DNA of 34,645 nucleotides from an uncultured Pseudomonadota bacterium (lineage in GTDB: Bacteria; Pseudomonadota; Gammaproteobacteria; Steroidobacterales; Steroidobacteraceae). The notes under the pieces were generated by a model. It did no database searches. It had not been told where the DNA came from and worked only from the letters and a program-made list of their open reading frames with translations. The stretch spans positions 1 to 34,645 of the forward strand of contig CAIOHZ010000253.1 in assembly GCA_903858165.1 (NCBI GenBank), given 5' to 3'. Below are positions 1-7,251 of this stretch, one piece after another. A program made the position numbers and the translations under genes. Each line of letters starts with the position of its first letter. Position 1 is the stretch's first letter.

Positions 1-1515
1 CTGCCTGCATTGTTTCCGGTGTGGTTGGTAACACTCCTGGGTAACGGCTATGCCCTCGAAGTGGTGCGTTGGTTCATGGTGGGCGTCGTGGCCGTGGCGC
101 TGGTGCGGCAGTGGGGAACCGTGCTGCGTGTGCCGTTAGCCTTCCTGCTGGCGGCGGTCTTCCTCAGTGCGTTGGCCGCACTGTTGTTTTCTCTCGCCAA
201 GACCTCGGCCGCGTTCTCTTCTTTGCTGGTGTTCGTGCAAAAGCCGGTGATGGTGCTGGGCTATTTGTGCATGGTGGGCACCGTCGTTACCTTGCCGAAG
301 CGTACCGCTGCAACCCGCGACCATTCCCTGATCTTAATTGACTCATTGCAGTTCATCGTCGCTGGTCTGCTGCTCATTTGGCTGTATTTCATTCTGCCCG
401 GTGGCGACGACTCCATTCGTGGAGTCCGTGCTCGCAGCGTTCTGGACTGGTTGAAGATGGATGCGGCGCCGTTGTTTGACGTAGCGCTGTTGTTGGTCAT
501 GCTTTTCATGCCGCGCACCAGCAAGACCGGTGCCTTGCGGAATTTTTGGGAGGGGATTGCCACCGGTCTGGCGCTGGTTTTAGTGGGAGATCTGATCGTC
601 ATGTTGACCGATCAGGCGCCGTCCGCAGGAATGGACCTGGCCGCCAGTTTGTTCCAACGCTCATCCATCGCGGCTTTTCTTTATGCGGGCCTCAGCGCCT
701 TGCCACCCCTGACCGATTGGCAAGAGGCCCTTCCGGCACCGGTGGAACAGCGCTTGCGTGTGGCCAGTTCAGTCCTCGTGGTGGTTTTATTGGCTGCCGC
801 GTTCTTCGAGCAAGTGGACCACGGCAGTTTTCATGCGCTCATGCTCTCGGCGGGTGCCGCATTTTCGGGTCTGCTGCTGTTGTTACGGCAGGGCCTTCTG
901 CAGCGCCGGCGCAATAGGTGGACGCTGAAACAGCGACAGGAACTGGAGCGACAGGTTGCCGAGCGCACCGCCGAACTGTCCGCCGCACGGGCGCGGCTGG
1001 AACTGCTAGCCAGCGAGGACCCGCTGACCTTGTTGCCTAATCGGCGGGTGTTCGATGAGGCCTTGAATACCGCTTGGTCGGCGTGCGCGCGTGCGGACCA
1101 ACCTTTGTCCGTAGCGATGCTCGATATCGACCTCTTCAAGTCCTACAACGACCACTATGGCCATCCTGCTGGGGACGCCTGTCTGCAGCAGGTGGCGAAC
1201 ATCCTGAAGCGCGTGGTTCGTCGCCGGACCGACTTGGTAGCCCGCTACGGTGGCGAAGAGTTCTTGCTGCTGCTGCCACAGACTGATGCCGCCGGGGCCG
1301 AGTTGTTTGCCGAACGCGTGCGTGCAGCCATCGAGGAAGCGGCGCTGCCGCATGCAGCCTCCACCGTCGCCAAGCACATTACCGTGAGTGTTGGGGTGGT
1401 CACGGTCCAGCCAGATGCCGTGTCTTTGCCGGAGCGCCTGTTTTTTGCGGCCGATGCCGCTCTCTATGAAGCGAAAGCGGAAGGGCGCAATTGCGTTCGG
1501 GTCGGCAAGGCCTGA
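1..1515 (+). CDS. Membrane-anchored diguanylate cyclase (GGDEF), 5' end probably outside window
   Basis: The C-terminal ~170 residues form a GGDEF domain that should make cyclic di-GMP from two GTP. The signature reads GGEEF (nt 1249-1263). A product-inhibition I-site RxxD (RRTD) lies five residues before it, so both catalysis and feedback inhibition look intact. The first ~300 residues contain about eight or nine hydrophobic segments and match no sensor domain I can name. A charged helix rich in E, R and A (about nt 915-1010), probably a coiled coil, joins membrane part and cyclase. The frame is open to base 1. The first in-frame start seen is a TTG at 10, so the true start may lie upstream. 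The gene converges with the MeaB-type gene across 65 bp with no clear terminator. The enzyme class is sure; the signal sensed is unknown. Confidence 0.9.
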   Translation: MPALFPVWLVTLLGNGYALEVVRWFMVGVVAVALVRQWGTVLRVPLAFLLAAVFLSALAALLFSLAKTSAAFSSLLVFVQKPVMVLGYLCMVGTVVTLPKRTAATRDHSLILIDSLQFIVAGLLLIWLYFILPGGDDSIRGVRARSVLDWLKMDAAPLFDVALLLVMLFMPRTSKTGALRNFWEGIATGLALVLVGDLIVMLTDQAPSAGMDLAASLFQRSSIAAFLYAGLSALPPLTDWQEALPAPVEQRLRVASSVLVVVLLAAAFFEQVDHGSFHALMLSAGAAFSGLLLLLRQGLLQRRRNRWTLKQRQELERQVAERTAELSAARARLELLASEDPLTLLPNRRVFDEALNTAWSACARADQPLSVAMLDIDLFKSYNDHYGHPAGDACLQQVANILKRVVRRRTDLVARYGGEEFLLLLPQTDAAGAELFAERVRAAIEEAALPHAASTVAKHITVSVGVVTVQPDAVSLPERLFFAADAALYEAKAEGRNCVRVGKA

Positions 1516-1580
1516 CTGTTAGCCAACGCCACAATGAGGGGCTGATAACGGGCGATGTTGGGTTGCCGTAATCGCCGACA

Positions 1581-2615
1581 TCAACGGGTAGGCAACAAAT
1601 TGGCCAGTAGTTCATTGCGTGCCGCGTGCAAACCCTGTTCGCCCGCTGCAACCGCCGCCAGCGCCGCGGCGAATGCCTGCCCTTGCGCCAGCTTGCCAAC
1701 CCTTTCTTCCAGCGCGCGCACCAGCAAGGCCTTCAAGGCCATGCCGAGGAACCGCGTGCGCCAAGCGGCTAAGCCGCCGTTGGCAGTGAGGTGGGCGCGG
1801 TGGGCCCGTATGGCGGCCCAGACTTCCAGTACGCCATGGCCTTCGTGGGCGCGAGTGCACACCACCGGCGGGCGCCACTGTCCGGGCTTTGGTGATCCCA
1901 GCAAATGTTCCAAATCGCGCTGTGATTCTTCGGCGCCGGGCCGGTCGCACTTGTTCAGCACGAAGATATCGGCCACTTCCATCAGGCCGGCCTTGGCCGC
2001 CTGAATCTCGTCACCCCAACCCGGGTTGAGTACCACCACGGTGGTCGCGGCGGCCTCGGCCACGTCGAGCTCCACCTGTCCCACACCCACGGTCTCGAGT
2101 AGCAGCCAGGGCCAGCCAGCTGCGTCCAACGCCCGCAGTACCAAGGGCGTCAGCAGCGACAGTCCGCCGCCATGGGCATCGGCAGTCATGGAGCGGACGA
2201 ACACGCGCGGGTCGCCGGCTACGTGGTCCATACGCAGGCGGTCGCCGAGGATGGCGCCGCGGGTGAGCGGGGAGCTGGGGTCCAGCGCAAGCACGGCTAC
2301 GCGTTCATCTGCGGCGAGGCTTTCGCGTAGCAGAGCCCCTACCAGCGTGCTCTTGCCAGCGCCGGGCGCCCCGGTGATGCCTACCGTATAGCCCTGACCG
2401 CCGTGGCGGGCGAGGGCGGCGTCCAGCTCACCCGCTGCCGTGGGCTGGCGCTCCAGCAGGGTGATGGCACGAGCCAAAGCTGCCCGGTCGCCACTGGCGA
2501 CGCGGGCGGCGAGTTCTGTCGGGCTGACCTGAGAGGGAGTCGGGCTCAGAGCGCCGACCGCAGGAAATCGATCAAGGAATCGGCATTGGGCACGGGCCGC
2601 GGGTTCGTGCCGCAC
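1581..2615 (-). CDS. meaB: MeaB/ArgK-type P-loop GTPase (methylmalonyl-CoA mutase chaperone family)
   Basis: G3E-family GTPase that loads and protects the adenosylcobalamin cofactor of an acyl-CoA mutase, classically methylmalonyl-CoA mutase. Visible marks are the Walker A GAPGAGKST (residues 82-90), the LALDPSSP segment, GAILGDRLRM, LETVGVGQVE (switch region) and the guanine-specificity NKCD. Length 344 aa is normal. The start is a GTG at 2615 with an AGGA six bases before it, lying inside the end of the upstream dehydrogenase gene. This gives a 70-nt overlap and suggests translational coupling. About 20-30 extra N-terminal residues compared with the Methylobacterium protein leave the exact start open. 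No mutase gene is visible here. The family is named from its best-studied member; the client enzyme could be another B12 mutase such as isobutyryl-CoA mutase. Confidence 0.88.
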   Translation of the reverse strand: MRHEPAARAQCRFLDRFPAVGALSPTPSQVSPTELAARVASGDRAALARAITLLERQPTAAGELDAALARHGGQGYTVGITGAPGAGKSTLVGALLRESLAADERVAVLALDPSSPLTRGAILGDRLRMDHVAGDPRVFVRSMTADAHGGGLSLLTPLVLRALDAAGWPWLLLETVGVGQVELDVAEAAATTVVVLNPGWGDEIQAAKAGLMEVADIFVLNKCDRPGAEESQRDLEHLLGSPKPGQWRPPVVCTRAHEGHGVLEVWAAIRAHRAHLTANGGLAAWRTRFLGMALKALLVRALEERVGKLAQGQAFAAALAAVAAGEQGLHAARNELLANLLPTR

Positions 2616-3715
2616 CAGATGTCCTGGAAGATGTAGCCCGTCAGACCCTGCAGGTCTTTTTCTGCCACACCCACTTGCTTGAGGCTGCGCGGCATGCCGA
2701 GGCTGCGGATGAGGCGGTCTGCCAGTACGCTGGCCGGGGTATTCACGTCACCCAACGCCTGACTGATGAGCTTCTGGCGGTGACCGTTCACGGGTTCATT
2801 GAAGGCCAGTGCGAACGGCGCCATGACACACGACGTGTAGCCATGCGGTACGTCGAACGAGCCGCCGAGGGCGTGCCCCGTGGCGTGGCTGATGCCCATG
2901 GGTAGGCCGGCCACGATGGCTATCATGGAGCACCAGGCGCCAATCTGTGCCTTCTGACGGGCCTCGAGGTCCGCCGGGTTCGCTTTTGCGCGCGTGAGGC
3001 CTTCCGAGAGCAGGCGCAGGCCGTTCAGGGCCTCGCCGTCCCAGTAGTCATTGGAGCCGAGTGAACCCAGCGTTTCGAAGCAGTGGTCGAGCGAACGCAC
3101 GCCCGTGGACAGCCAGATCCATTCCGGTGTGTGCACGGTGACGGCCGGGTCGAGGATGATGGCGCGTGGCGTCATGGCTGGGTGGACATAGGCCTGCTTG
3201 ACGTTCACCACCTTGTCGGTGGCGCCCGAAAGTGGGTTGAATTCGCCGCCGGAAAGCGTGGTGGGGATGATGACCACCGGGATATCCGGGCCTTCGAACA
3301 CGGGTGCCGTCACGGTGCGGTCCGCGTTCACCACAATGTGGTAGGGCTCCATGGCATCTACGCTGTCCAGTCCGTGCTTGAGGCAGATGGCGGTAATCTT
3401 GGTGCAGTCCGTCACCGAGCCGCCGCCCAGCGATGCCAGCATGTCGGGTGCGACAGCGCGGGCGGCGCGGGTGGCGGCAATGACGTCCTCGCGCGGCACA
3501 TGGGGGCGGACGCTGTCGTAGATACCGACGAGCTTGCTGCCCAGCGCGCGTTCGATTTTCTGCACTTCGTCCGTCTTATGCCGCAGCGTATTGCTGCAGA
3601 TGAGGAAGACGCGCTTGGCGCCCAGACGCTCGGCCTCGGCAGCCAGGGCTTCGGCGCAGGGCCGGCCGCTGTGGACGAACTGGAGCGGGCTCAAACCGAT
3701 GGTCGTCTGGTACAT
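2546..3715 (-). CDS. Iron-containing alcohol dehydrogenase family protein with an altered metal site
   Basis: 389-aa dehydrogenase of the group III (Fe-ADH / maleylacetate reductase) fold. The nucleotide loop GGGSVTD is at residues 97-103. Three histidines matching the family metal ligands are present: H211 (in SLDH), H277 (in ISHATGH) and H291 (in VPHG), with the active-site H281 between. The aspartate ligand that normally sits four residues before the first histidine (GMDALTH type) is Arg207 here, so metal content and substrate are uncertain. Maleylacetate reductases also vary at this position. Start ATG with GGAGA nine bases upstream. It heads a leftward pair with the MeaB-type gene and faces the acyl-CoA synthetase across a 149-bp promoter region. 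An oxidoreductase feeding alcohol- or aldehyde-derived acyl groups into the neighbouring pathway is an inference. Confidence 0.85.
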   Translation of the reverse strand: MYQTTIGLSPLQFVHSGRPCAEALAAEAERLGAKRVFLICSNTLRHKTDEVQKIERALGSKLVGIYDSVRPHVPREDVIAATRAARAVAPDMLASLGGGSVTDCTKITAICLKHGLDSVDAMEPYHIVVNADRTVTAPVFEGPDIPVVIIPTTLSGGEFNPLSGATDKVVNVKQAYVHPAMTPRAIILDPAVTVHTPEWIWLSTGVRSLDHCFETLGSLGSNDYWDGEALNGLRLLSEGLTRAKANPADLEARQKAQIGAWCSMIAIVAGLPMGISHATGHALGGSFDVPHGYTSCVMAPFALAFNEPVNGHRQKLISQALGDVNTPASVLADRLIRSLGMPRSLKQVGVAEKDLQGLTGYIFQDIWCGTNPRPVPNADSLIDFLRSAL

Positions 3716-3745
3716 GGTGCAGTTCTCCGTGGCCGGGTTTGCCGG

Positions 3746-3775
3746 ATTGTAGTGGTGCTACCAATCGTGTACAAA
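3746..3775. promoter_or_regulatory. Overlapping divergent promoters built on an inverted repeat
   Basis: On the minus strand a -35 TTGTAC (3769-3774) and a -10 TACAAT (3746-3751) are 17 bp apart, ending about 30 bp before the dehydrogenase ATG. On the plus strand TTGTAG (3747-3752) and TACAAA (3770-3775) are also 17 bp apart and point to the acyl-CoA synthetase. The hexamers of one promoter are the complement of the other's because TTGTA-N18-TACAA is an inverted repeat. Inside it lies the small dyad GTAG-TGGTG-CTAC (3749-3761), a plausible repressor site. This is consensus matching by eye; no start site was mapped. Confidence 0.5.
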
Positions 3776-3776
3776 T

Positions 3777-3813
3777 AATTACCGATAGGCAACTACTAAC
3801 ACCTTCGGTAATT
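3777..3813. promoter_or_regulatory. Inverted repeat AATTACCGA-N19-TCGGTAATT, candidate operator
   Basis: Perfect 9-bp arms at 3777-3785 and 3805-3813 lie between the divergent promoters and the acyl-CoA synthetase start. The AT-rich arms stand out against the GC-rich surroundings. The likely user is the TetR-family regulator two genes away (5539-6288), by analogy with other TetR regulators of fatty-acid degradation. The 19-bp spacing is longer than one TetR dimer site usually has, so two dimers or another protein are possible. Confidence 0.45.
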
Positions 3814-3864
3814 TTCTTGCACCGCGGCAGCGTTTGCCGCTGCTGGTGCTTTCCGGAGACTGCC

Positions 3865-5520
3865 ATGACTACCCCGGCTACTGCTACCCACGTCGATCCC
3901 CGCGTCCCTGCCCGCGAAGTCTGTGTGGTGCGCTATCTCATCGACCGCTGGGCCACCGAGCGCAGCGAACAGGTCTATGCCGTGTTCGATGGCGGTGTCA
4001 CCTTCACCTATGCGCAGCTGCGTGAGCGCGTGGTGGCGACGGCGGTGGGTCTGCAAGCGCAAGGCGTGCGCCGCGGGCATCACGTGCTGGCGTGGCAGCC
4101 GAACACGCCCGACATGCTGTTCACGTTCTTCGCCATCAACTATCTCGGCGCGGTGTATGTGCCCATCAATACCGCCTACCGCGGCGGGTTGCTCGAACAC
4201 GTCATCGACAACTCCGATGCCGAAGTGGCGGTAGTCCATGTGGATTTGGTGCCGCGCCTAGCCGGTGTGAACCTGGCGCGACTGCAGCGTCTCGTGGTCA
4301 CTGGTACCGCCAGTGGCACGGCCAGTGGCACCGCCGTCCCTGCGGACTGTCCGCTGCCCTGGGTGCCGTTCGAGGCGCTAGCAGGAACGGTGGCGGACTT
4401 GCTGCATCTGGAGCGTCCTATCGAGCCCTGGGAAACGCAGTCCGTCATCTATACCTCCGGGACTACCGGGCCTTCGAAGGGCGTGTTGTCCTCATACCTG
4501 CATATGTACACCAACCCCGGCCCCGAGGCGTGGCCGTGCATTACCGGCGAAGACCGCTTCTTGGTGAACATGCCCATGTTTCACATCGGTGGCCTCGGAC
4601 TGTCCTTCGCCATGCTGGCGCGTGGTGGTTCCATGGTCATGCCGCAGGCGTTTTCCACGGACCGTTTCTGGGCGCTGGTGCGCGAAACCGAAGCCACGGC
4701 GGTGTTCCTGCTCGGCGTCATGGCTACCTTCCTGCTAAAGGCGCCACCATCGCCCGCAGACCGCGACCACCGTGTCACCAAAGCGTACATCGTCCCGTTG
4801 GCTGAAGGAGCTGCCGAGTTTCATCGGCGCTTCGGGCCGGATGTGTACACCATCTTCAACATGACAGAGATTTCCTCGCCCATCACTTCGGAGCCGAACC
4901 CGCAGGTGGGCGGTACGTGCGGGCGTGCCCGTGCCGGCGTGGAGGTGCGGCTGGTGGATGACAACGACTGCGAAGTGCCGGATGGCAACGTGGGCGAGAT
5001 GATTCTGCGCACTGATCGCCCTTGGGGCATGAACCACGGCTACCACAAGAACCCGGAAGCCACCGCGCGCGCCTGGCGCAATGGTTGGTTCCATACGGGC
5101 GATGCGTTCAGGCGCGATGCCAATGGCAACTATTTCTTTGTAGACCGCATGAAGGATGCTATCCGCCGTCGCGGTGAGAACATCTCCTCGTTCGAAGTGG
5201 AGATAGAAGTAGTGGCCTTCCCCGCGGTGCGCGAAGCGGCGGTCATCGCAGTGCCCAGTGAACTGGGCGAAGACGAAGTGATGGCCGTGGTGGCACCGGC
5301 CCCGGGCCATGAGATTGATCCGGCCGCGCTGCTGGCGTTCCTGCGCGACCGCTTGGCCTATTTCATGATTCCACGGTATTTGCGCGTGTTGCCCGAACTG
5401 CCGAAGACGCCCACAGCGAAAGTGCTAAAGGCCGAGCTGCGCGCACAGGGTATTACGCCGGATACTTGGGACCGTGAACAAGCCGGCATCAGCATTCGTC
5501 GTGACCGTATCGGTAGCTAG
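3865..5520 (+). CDS. Acyl-CoA synthetase (AMP-forming), CaiC-like
   Basis: 551-aa adenylate-forming enzyme that activates a carboxylic acid as acyl-AMP and then acyl-CoA, the entry step for the beta-oxidation genes downstream. The phosphate loop reads YTSGTTGPSKG. Further marks are FNMTEISS (A5-like), GWFHTGD (A7), RMKDAIRRRGENISS (A8 hinge) and PKTPTAKVLK with the catalytic lysine (A10). The overall pattern recalls crotonobetaine/carnitine-CoA ligase relatives, but the substrate cannot be read from sequence. The open frame extends to 3739, but ATG 3865 is chosen because GGAG lies just before it and the protein aligns from there. Oddity: an imperfect 12-bp unit is repeated three times at 4303-4338, giving GTASGTASGTA in a surface-type loop. 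Confidence 0.9.
   Translation: MTTPATATHVDPRVPAREVCVVRYLIDRWATERSEQVYAVFDGGVTFTYAQLRERVVATAVGLQAQGVRRGHHVLAWQPNTPDMLFTFFAINYLGAVYVPINTAYRGGLLEHVIDNSDAEVAVVHVDLVPRLAGVNLARLQRLVVTGTASGTASGTAVPADCPLPWVPFEALAGTVADLLHLERPIEPWETQSVIYTSGTTGPSKGVLSSYLHMYTNPGPEAWPCITGEDRFLVNMPMFHIGGLGLSFAMLARGGSMVMPQAFSTDRFWALVRETEATAVFLLGVMATFLLKAPPSPADRDHRVTKAYIVPLAEGAAEFHRRFGPDVYTIFNMTEISSPITSEPNPQVGGTCGRARAGVEVRLVDDNDCEVPDGNVGEMILRTDRPWGMNHGYHKNPEATARAWRNGWFHTGDAFRRDANGNYFFVDRMKDAIRRRGENISSFEVEIEVVAFPAVREAAVIAVPSELGEDEVMAVVAPAPGHEIDPAALLAFLRDRLAYFMIPRYLRVLPELPKTPTAKVLKAELRAQGITPDTWDREQAGISIRRDRIGS
4303..4338 (+). repeat. Three imperfect 12-bp tandem units inside the acyl-CoA synthetase gene
   Basis: Units GGTACCGCCAGT, GGCACGGCCAGT and GGCACCGCCGTC stay in frame and encode Gly-Thr-Ala-Ser type repeats. 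This looks like slippage-derived length variation in a non-conserved loop. Confidence 0.6.
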
Positions 5521-5538
5521 CGCTCCAGGAATTTACGT

Positions 5539-6288
5539 ATGCCGAAGTCCAAGACCACTGCCGCCCGCCGCAAGCCGCGGGATGCGGGCGCCATGCCCCG
5601 CAGCGCGGAGCGTTCAGCCGAGCTCAAGGCCGAGGTACAGGAATTCAAGCGTCGTCGCATCCTTGAAGAGGCGCGTGAGCTGTTCTTTGCTAATGGCTAT
5701 GAGTCGACCACATTGGATGCCATTGCCGATGCGCTGCAAGTAACAAAGCCTTTTCTTTATTCATACTTCCGCAATAAGAGCGAAATCCTGAACGCCATCT
5801 GCGAAGTGGGTATCACGAGTTCGCTGCAGGCACTGGAGGAGGCGCTGGCCACGGAGCTTGGCCCGCGCGAGAAACTGCGGCTCATCGTTGAGCGGGTGAC
5901 GGCCATCATCATTCAGAACCAGAAATACATTGTGGTTTACGAGCGCGAAGAAAAAAACCTGCAGAGCGAGGAGGCACGACTGCTGATGCGTTTGCGCAAG
6001 CAGTTCGATCAACGTCTTGCCGAATTGTTGGAGGCGGGCAACCGCGCTGGTGATTTCGATGTCGAGGACGCCCCACTCACGGCGCTTTCCATCGCCGGCA
6101 TGATGACTTGGGTGGCATCGTGGTATCGCCCGCTGGGACGCTGGTCGCAAACGGATGTGATCATGCAGATGATTCGCAATGTCACCCGCATGGTGTCGCG
6201 CCAAGGCGCGGCCCAGAGTTATGCCTCCGGTAATTCATCGGGCAATTCGTTGGGCAATGCGCCGGTCGGCGCGAGGGAATCAGCATGA
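5539..6288 (+). CDS. TetR/AcrR-family transcriptional regulator
   Basis: 249-aa regulator. The TetR DNA-binding fold spans residues ~38-90, with the helix-turn-helix around 58-77 (TLDAIADALQVTKPFLYSYF). The remainder is a typical all-alpha ligand-binding domain. A ~35-residue basic N-terminal extension precedes the HTH. The tail carries three 12-bp units (6226-6261) coding SGN-type repeats. The gene follows the acyl-CoA synthetase by 18 bp, with AGGA before its ATG, and its stop overlaps the ATG of the SDR gene (ATGA). It is therefore expressed with the pathway it probably controls, with an acyl-CoA as the likely inducer. Regulation of the 3716-3864 promoter region is inferred from position and the dyads there. 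Confidence 0.88.
   Translation: MPKSKTTAARRKPRDAGAMPRSAERSAELKAEVQEFKRRRILEEARELFFANGYESTTLDAIADALQVTKPFLYSYFRNKSEILNAICEVGITSSLQALEEALATELGPREKLRLIVERVTAIIIQNQKYIVVYEREEKNLQSEEARLLMRLRKQFDQRLAELLEAGNRAGDFDVEDAPLTALSIAGMMTWVASWYRPLGRWSQTDVIMQMIRNVTRMVSRQGAAQSYASGNSSGNSLGNAPVGARESA
6226..6261 (+). repeat. Three imperfect 12-bp tandem units near the end of the tetR-family gene
   Basis: Units TCCGGTAATTCA, TCGGGCAATTCG and TTGGGCAATGCG encode Ser-Gly-Asn-type repeats in the C-terminal tail. They have the same period as the repeat in the neighbouring synthetase gene. Confidence 0.55.
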
Positions 6289-7133
6289 GTGTCTCCTGCT
6301 TCCGCCCCGATGTGCTTGCCGGCCGTGTGGCGTTTGTCACCGGCGGCAGTTCGGGTATCAACAAGGCCATTGCCCGGCGTTATCTGGAACATGGTGCGAG
6401 TGTGTTCATTGTCGCGCGCGATCAAGCGCGCCTTGACGCTGCTATCGGCGAGTTGGCAGCGGCAGTGCCGGAAGGCGCTGCCCGCGTCGGGGGCTACAGT
6501 GCTGATGTGCGCGATCTTGCTGCCGTCACTGCCGCCGCCGAGGCCGGCGCGGCGCGCTTTGGTCGTTACGATATGGTCGTCGCCGGGGCCGCTGGCAACT
6601 TTCTGGGCGCTGCCGAGAAGCTCAGCAGTAATGCTTTCGGGGCCGTGGTCGACATCGACTTGAAGGGCACCTTCCATACCTTCCGCGCCTGCCACGCCCA
6701 CTTGGCGCCGCGTGCACGGCTCATTGCCATTTCCGCGCCGCAGGCCGCCATGCCCATGGCTTTCCAGGCACCGGCTTGTGCCGCCAAAGCGGGCGTGGAG
6801 ATGCTGGTGAAGTCCTTGGCGGTGGAGTGGGGCGGCCTGGAGGGCGTACGCGCCAATGCCATCTCGCCAGGGCTCGTGGCGGGGACTTACGGGGCCGAGA
6901 TCTTCTGCAAGGTGGCGGGCGAACAGGCCTTGGTGGCGCCACAGCCCGTGCCGCGCCTCGCCACGCTCGAGGAAGTGGCCGATGTCGCCGTTTGGCTGGC
7001 CAGCCCGTTGACGGACTACGTGACCGGTCAGGTAATCGCCATCGATGGCGGCCTCACCCTTGCTTCAGCGCTTGGCGGTTCTTTTGCCGCTGCGGCCGGG
7101 CCGGCCTTGCAGGCGGCAGCCCGCCGGCCCTGA
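6285..7133 (+). CDS. SDR oxidoreductase, 2,4-dienoyl-CoA reductase-like
   Basis: 282-aa short-chain dehydrogenase. The cofactor loop TGGSSGIN is at residues 19-26, with Asn in place of the last Gly. AGAAGNF (100-106) and DIDLKGTF (123-130) resemble the peroxisomal/bacterial 2,4-dienoyl-CoA reductase branch (NAAGNF, DIDxxGTF). The classical YxxxK is AxxxK here: Lys168 is kept and Tyr is Ala164. That branch is known to lack the tyrosine, so this supports the call rather than pointing to a dead enzyme. It would remove conjugated double bonds during breakdown of unsaturated acyl-CoAs using NADPH. The start overlaps the tetR-family stop by four bases. The C-terminal ~20 residues are Ala-rich and not conserved. 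Another enoyl-CoA reductase specificity (PECR-like) is possible. Confidence 0.8.
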   Translation: MSVSCFRPDVLAGRVAFVTGGSSGINKAIARRYLEHGASVFIVARDQARLDAAIGELAAAVPEGAARVGGYSADVRDLAAVTAAAEAGAARFGRYDMVVAGAAGNFLGAAEKLSSNAFGAVVDIDLKGTFHTFRACHAHLAPRARLIAISAPQAAMPMAFQAPACAAKAGVEMLVKSLAVEWGGLEGVRANAISPGLVAGTYGAEIFCKVAGEQALVAPQPVPRLATLEEVADVAVWLASPLTDYVTGQVIAIDGGLTLASALGGSFAAAAGPALQAAARRP

Positions 7134-7164
7134 GCGCGGGGCTCGGCAGGAGTCCGACAATGTT

Positions 7165-7192
7165 GGCGCGGGTGCGCCGCCGTGCCGACGGC
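7165..7192 (+). other. Two adjacent short hairpins between the SDR and thiolase genes
   Basis: GGCGC-GGGT-GCGCC (7165-7178) is followed directly by GCCGT-GCCG-ACGGC (7179-7192). There is no U-tract immediately after, so these are not a standard terminator. They may shape mRNA processing between the two halves of the cluster. Confidence 0.35.
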
Positions 7193-7251
7193 AGCCCGGT
7201 CATTTGCTGTAGTTTGCTGCTTTCTTGAAAGTATTTTTCCGGAGTCTTTCC

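Noticed and set aside
1516-1580. Possible bidirectional terminator between the GGDEF and meaB genes
   Set aside because: Only short, mismatched arms (GATGT/ACATC) and no T-run on either strand.
6285-7133. SDR gene as a dead enzyme because the catalytic Tyr is Ala
   Set aside because: The 2,4-dienoyl-CoA reductase branch naturally lacks this Tyr and keeps the Lys, and the other branch-specific motifs are present.
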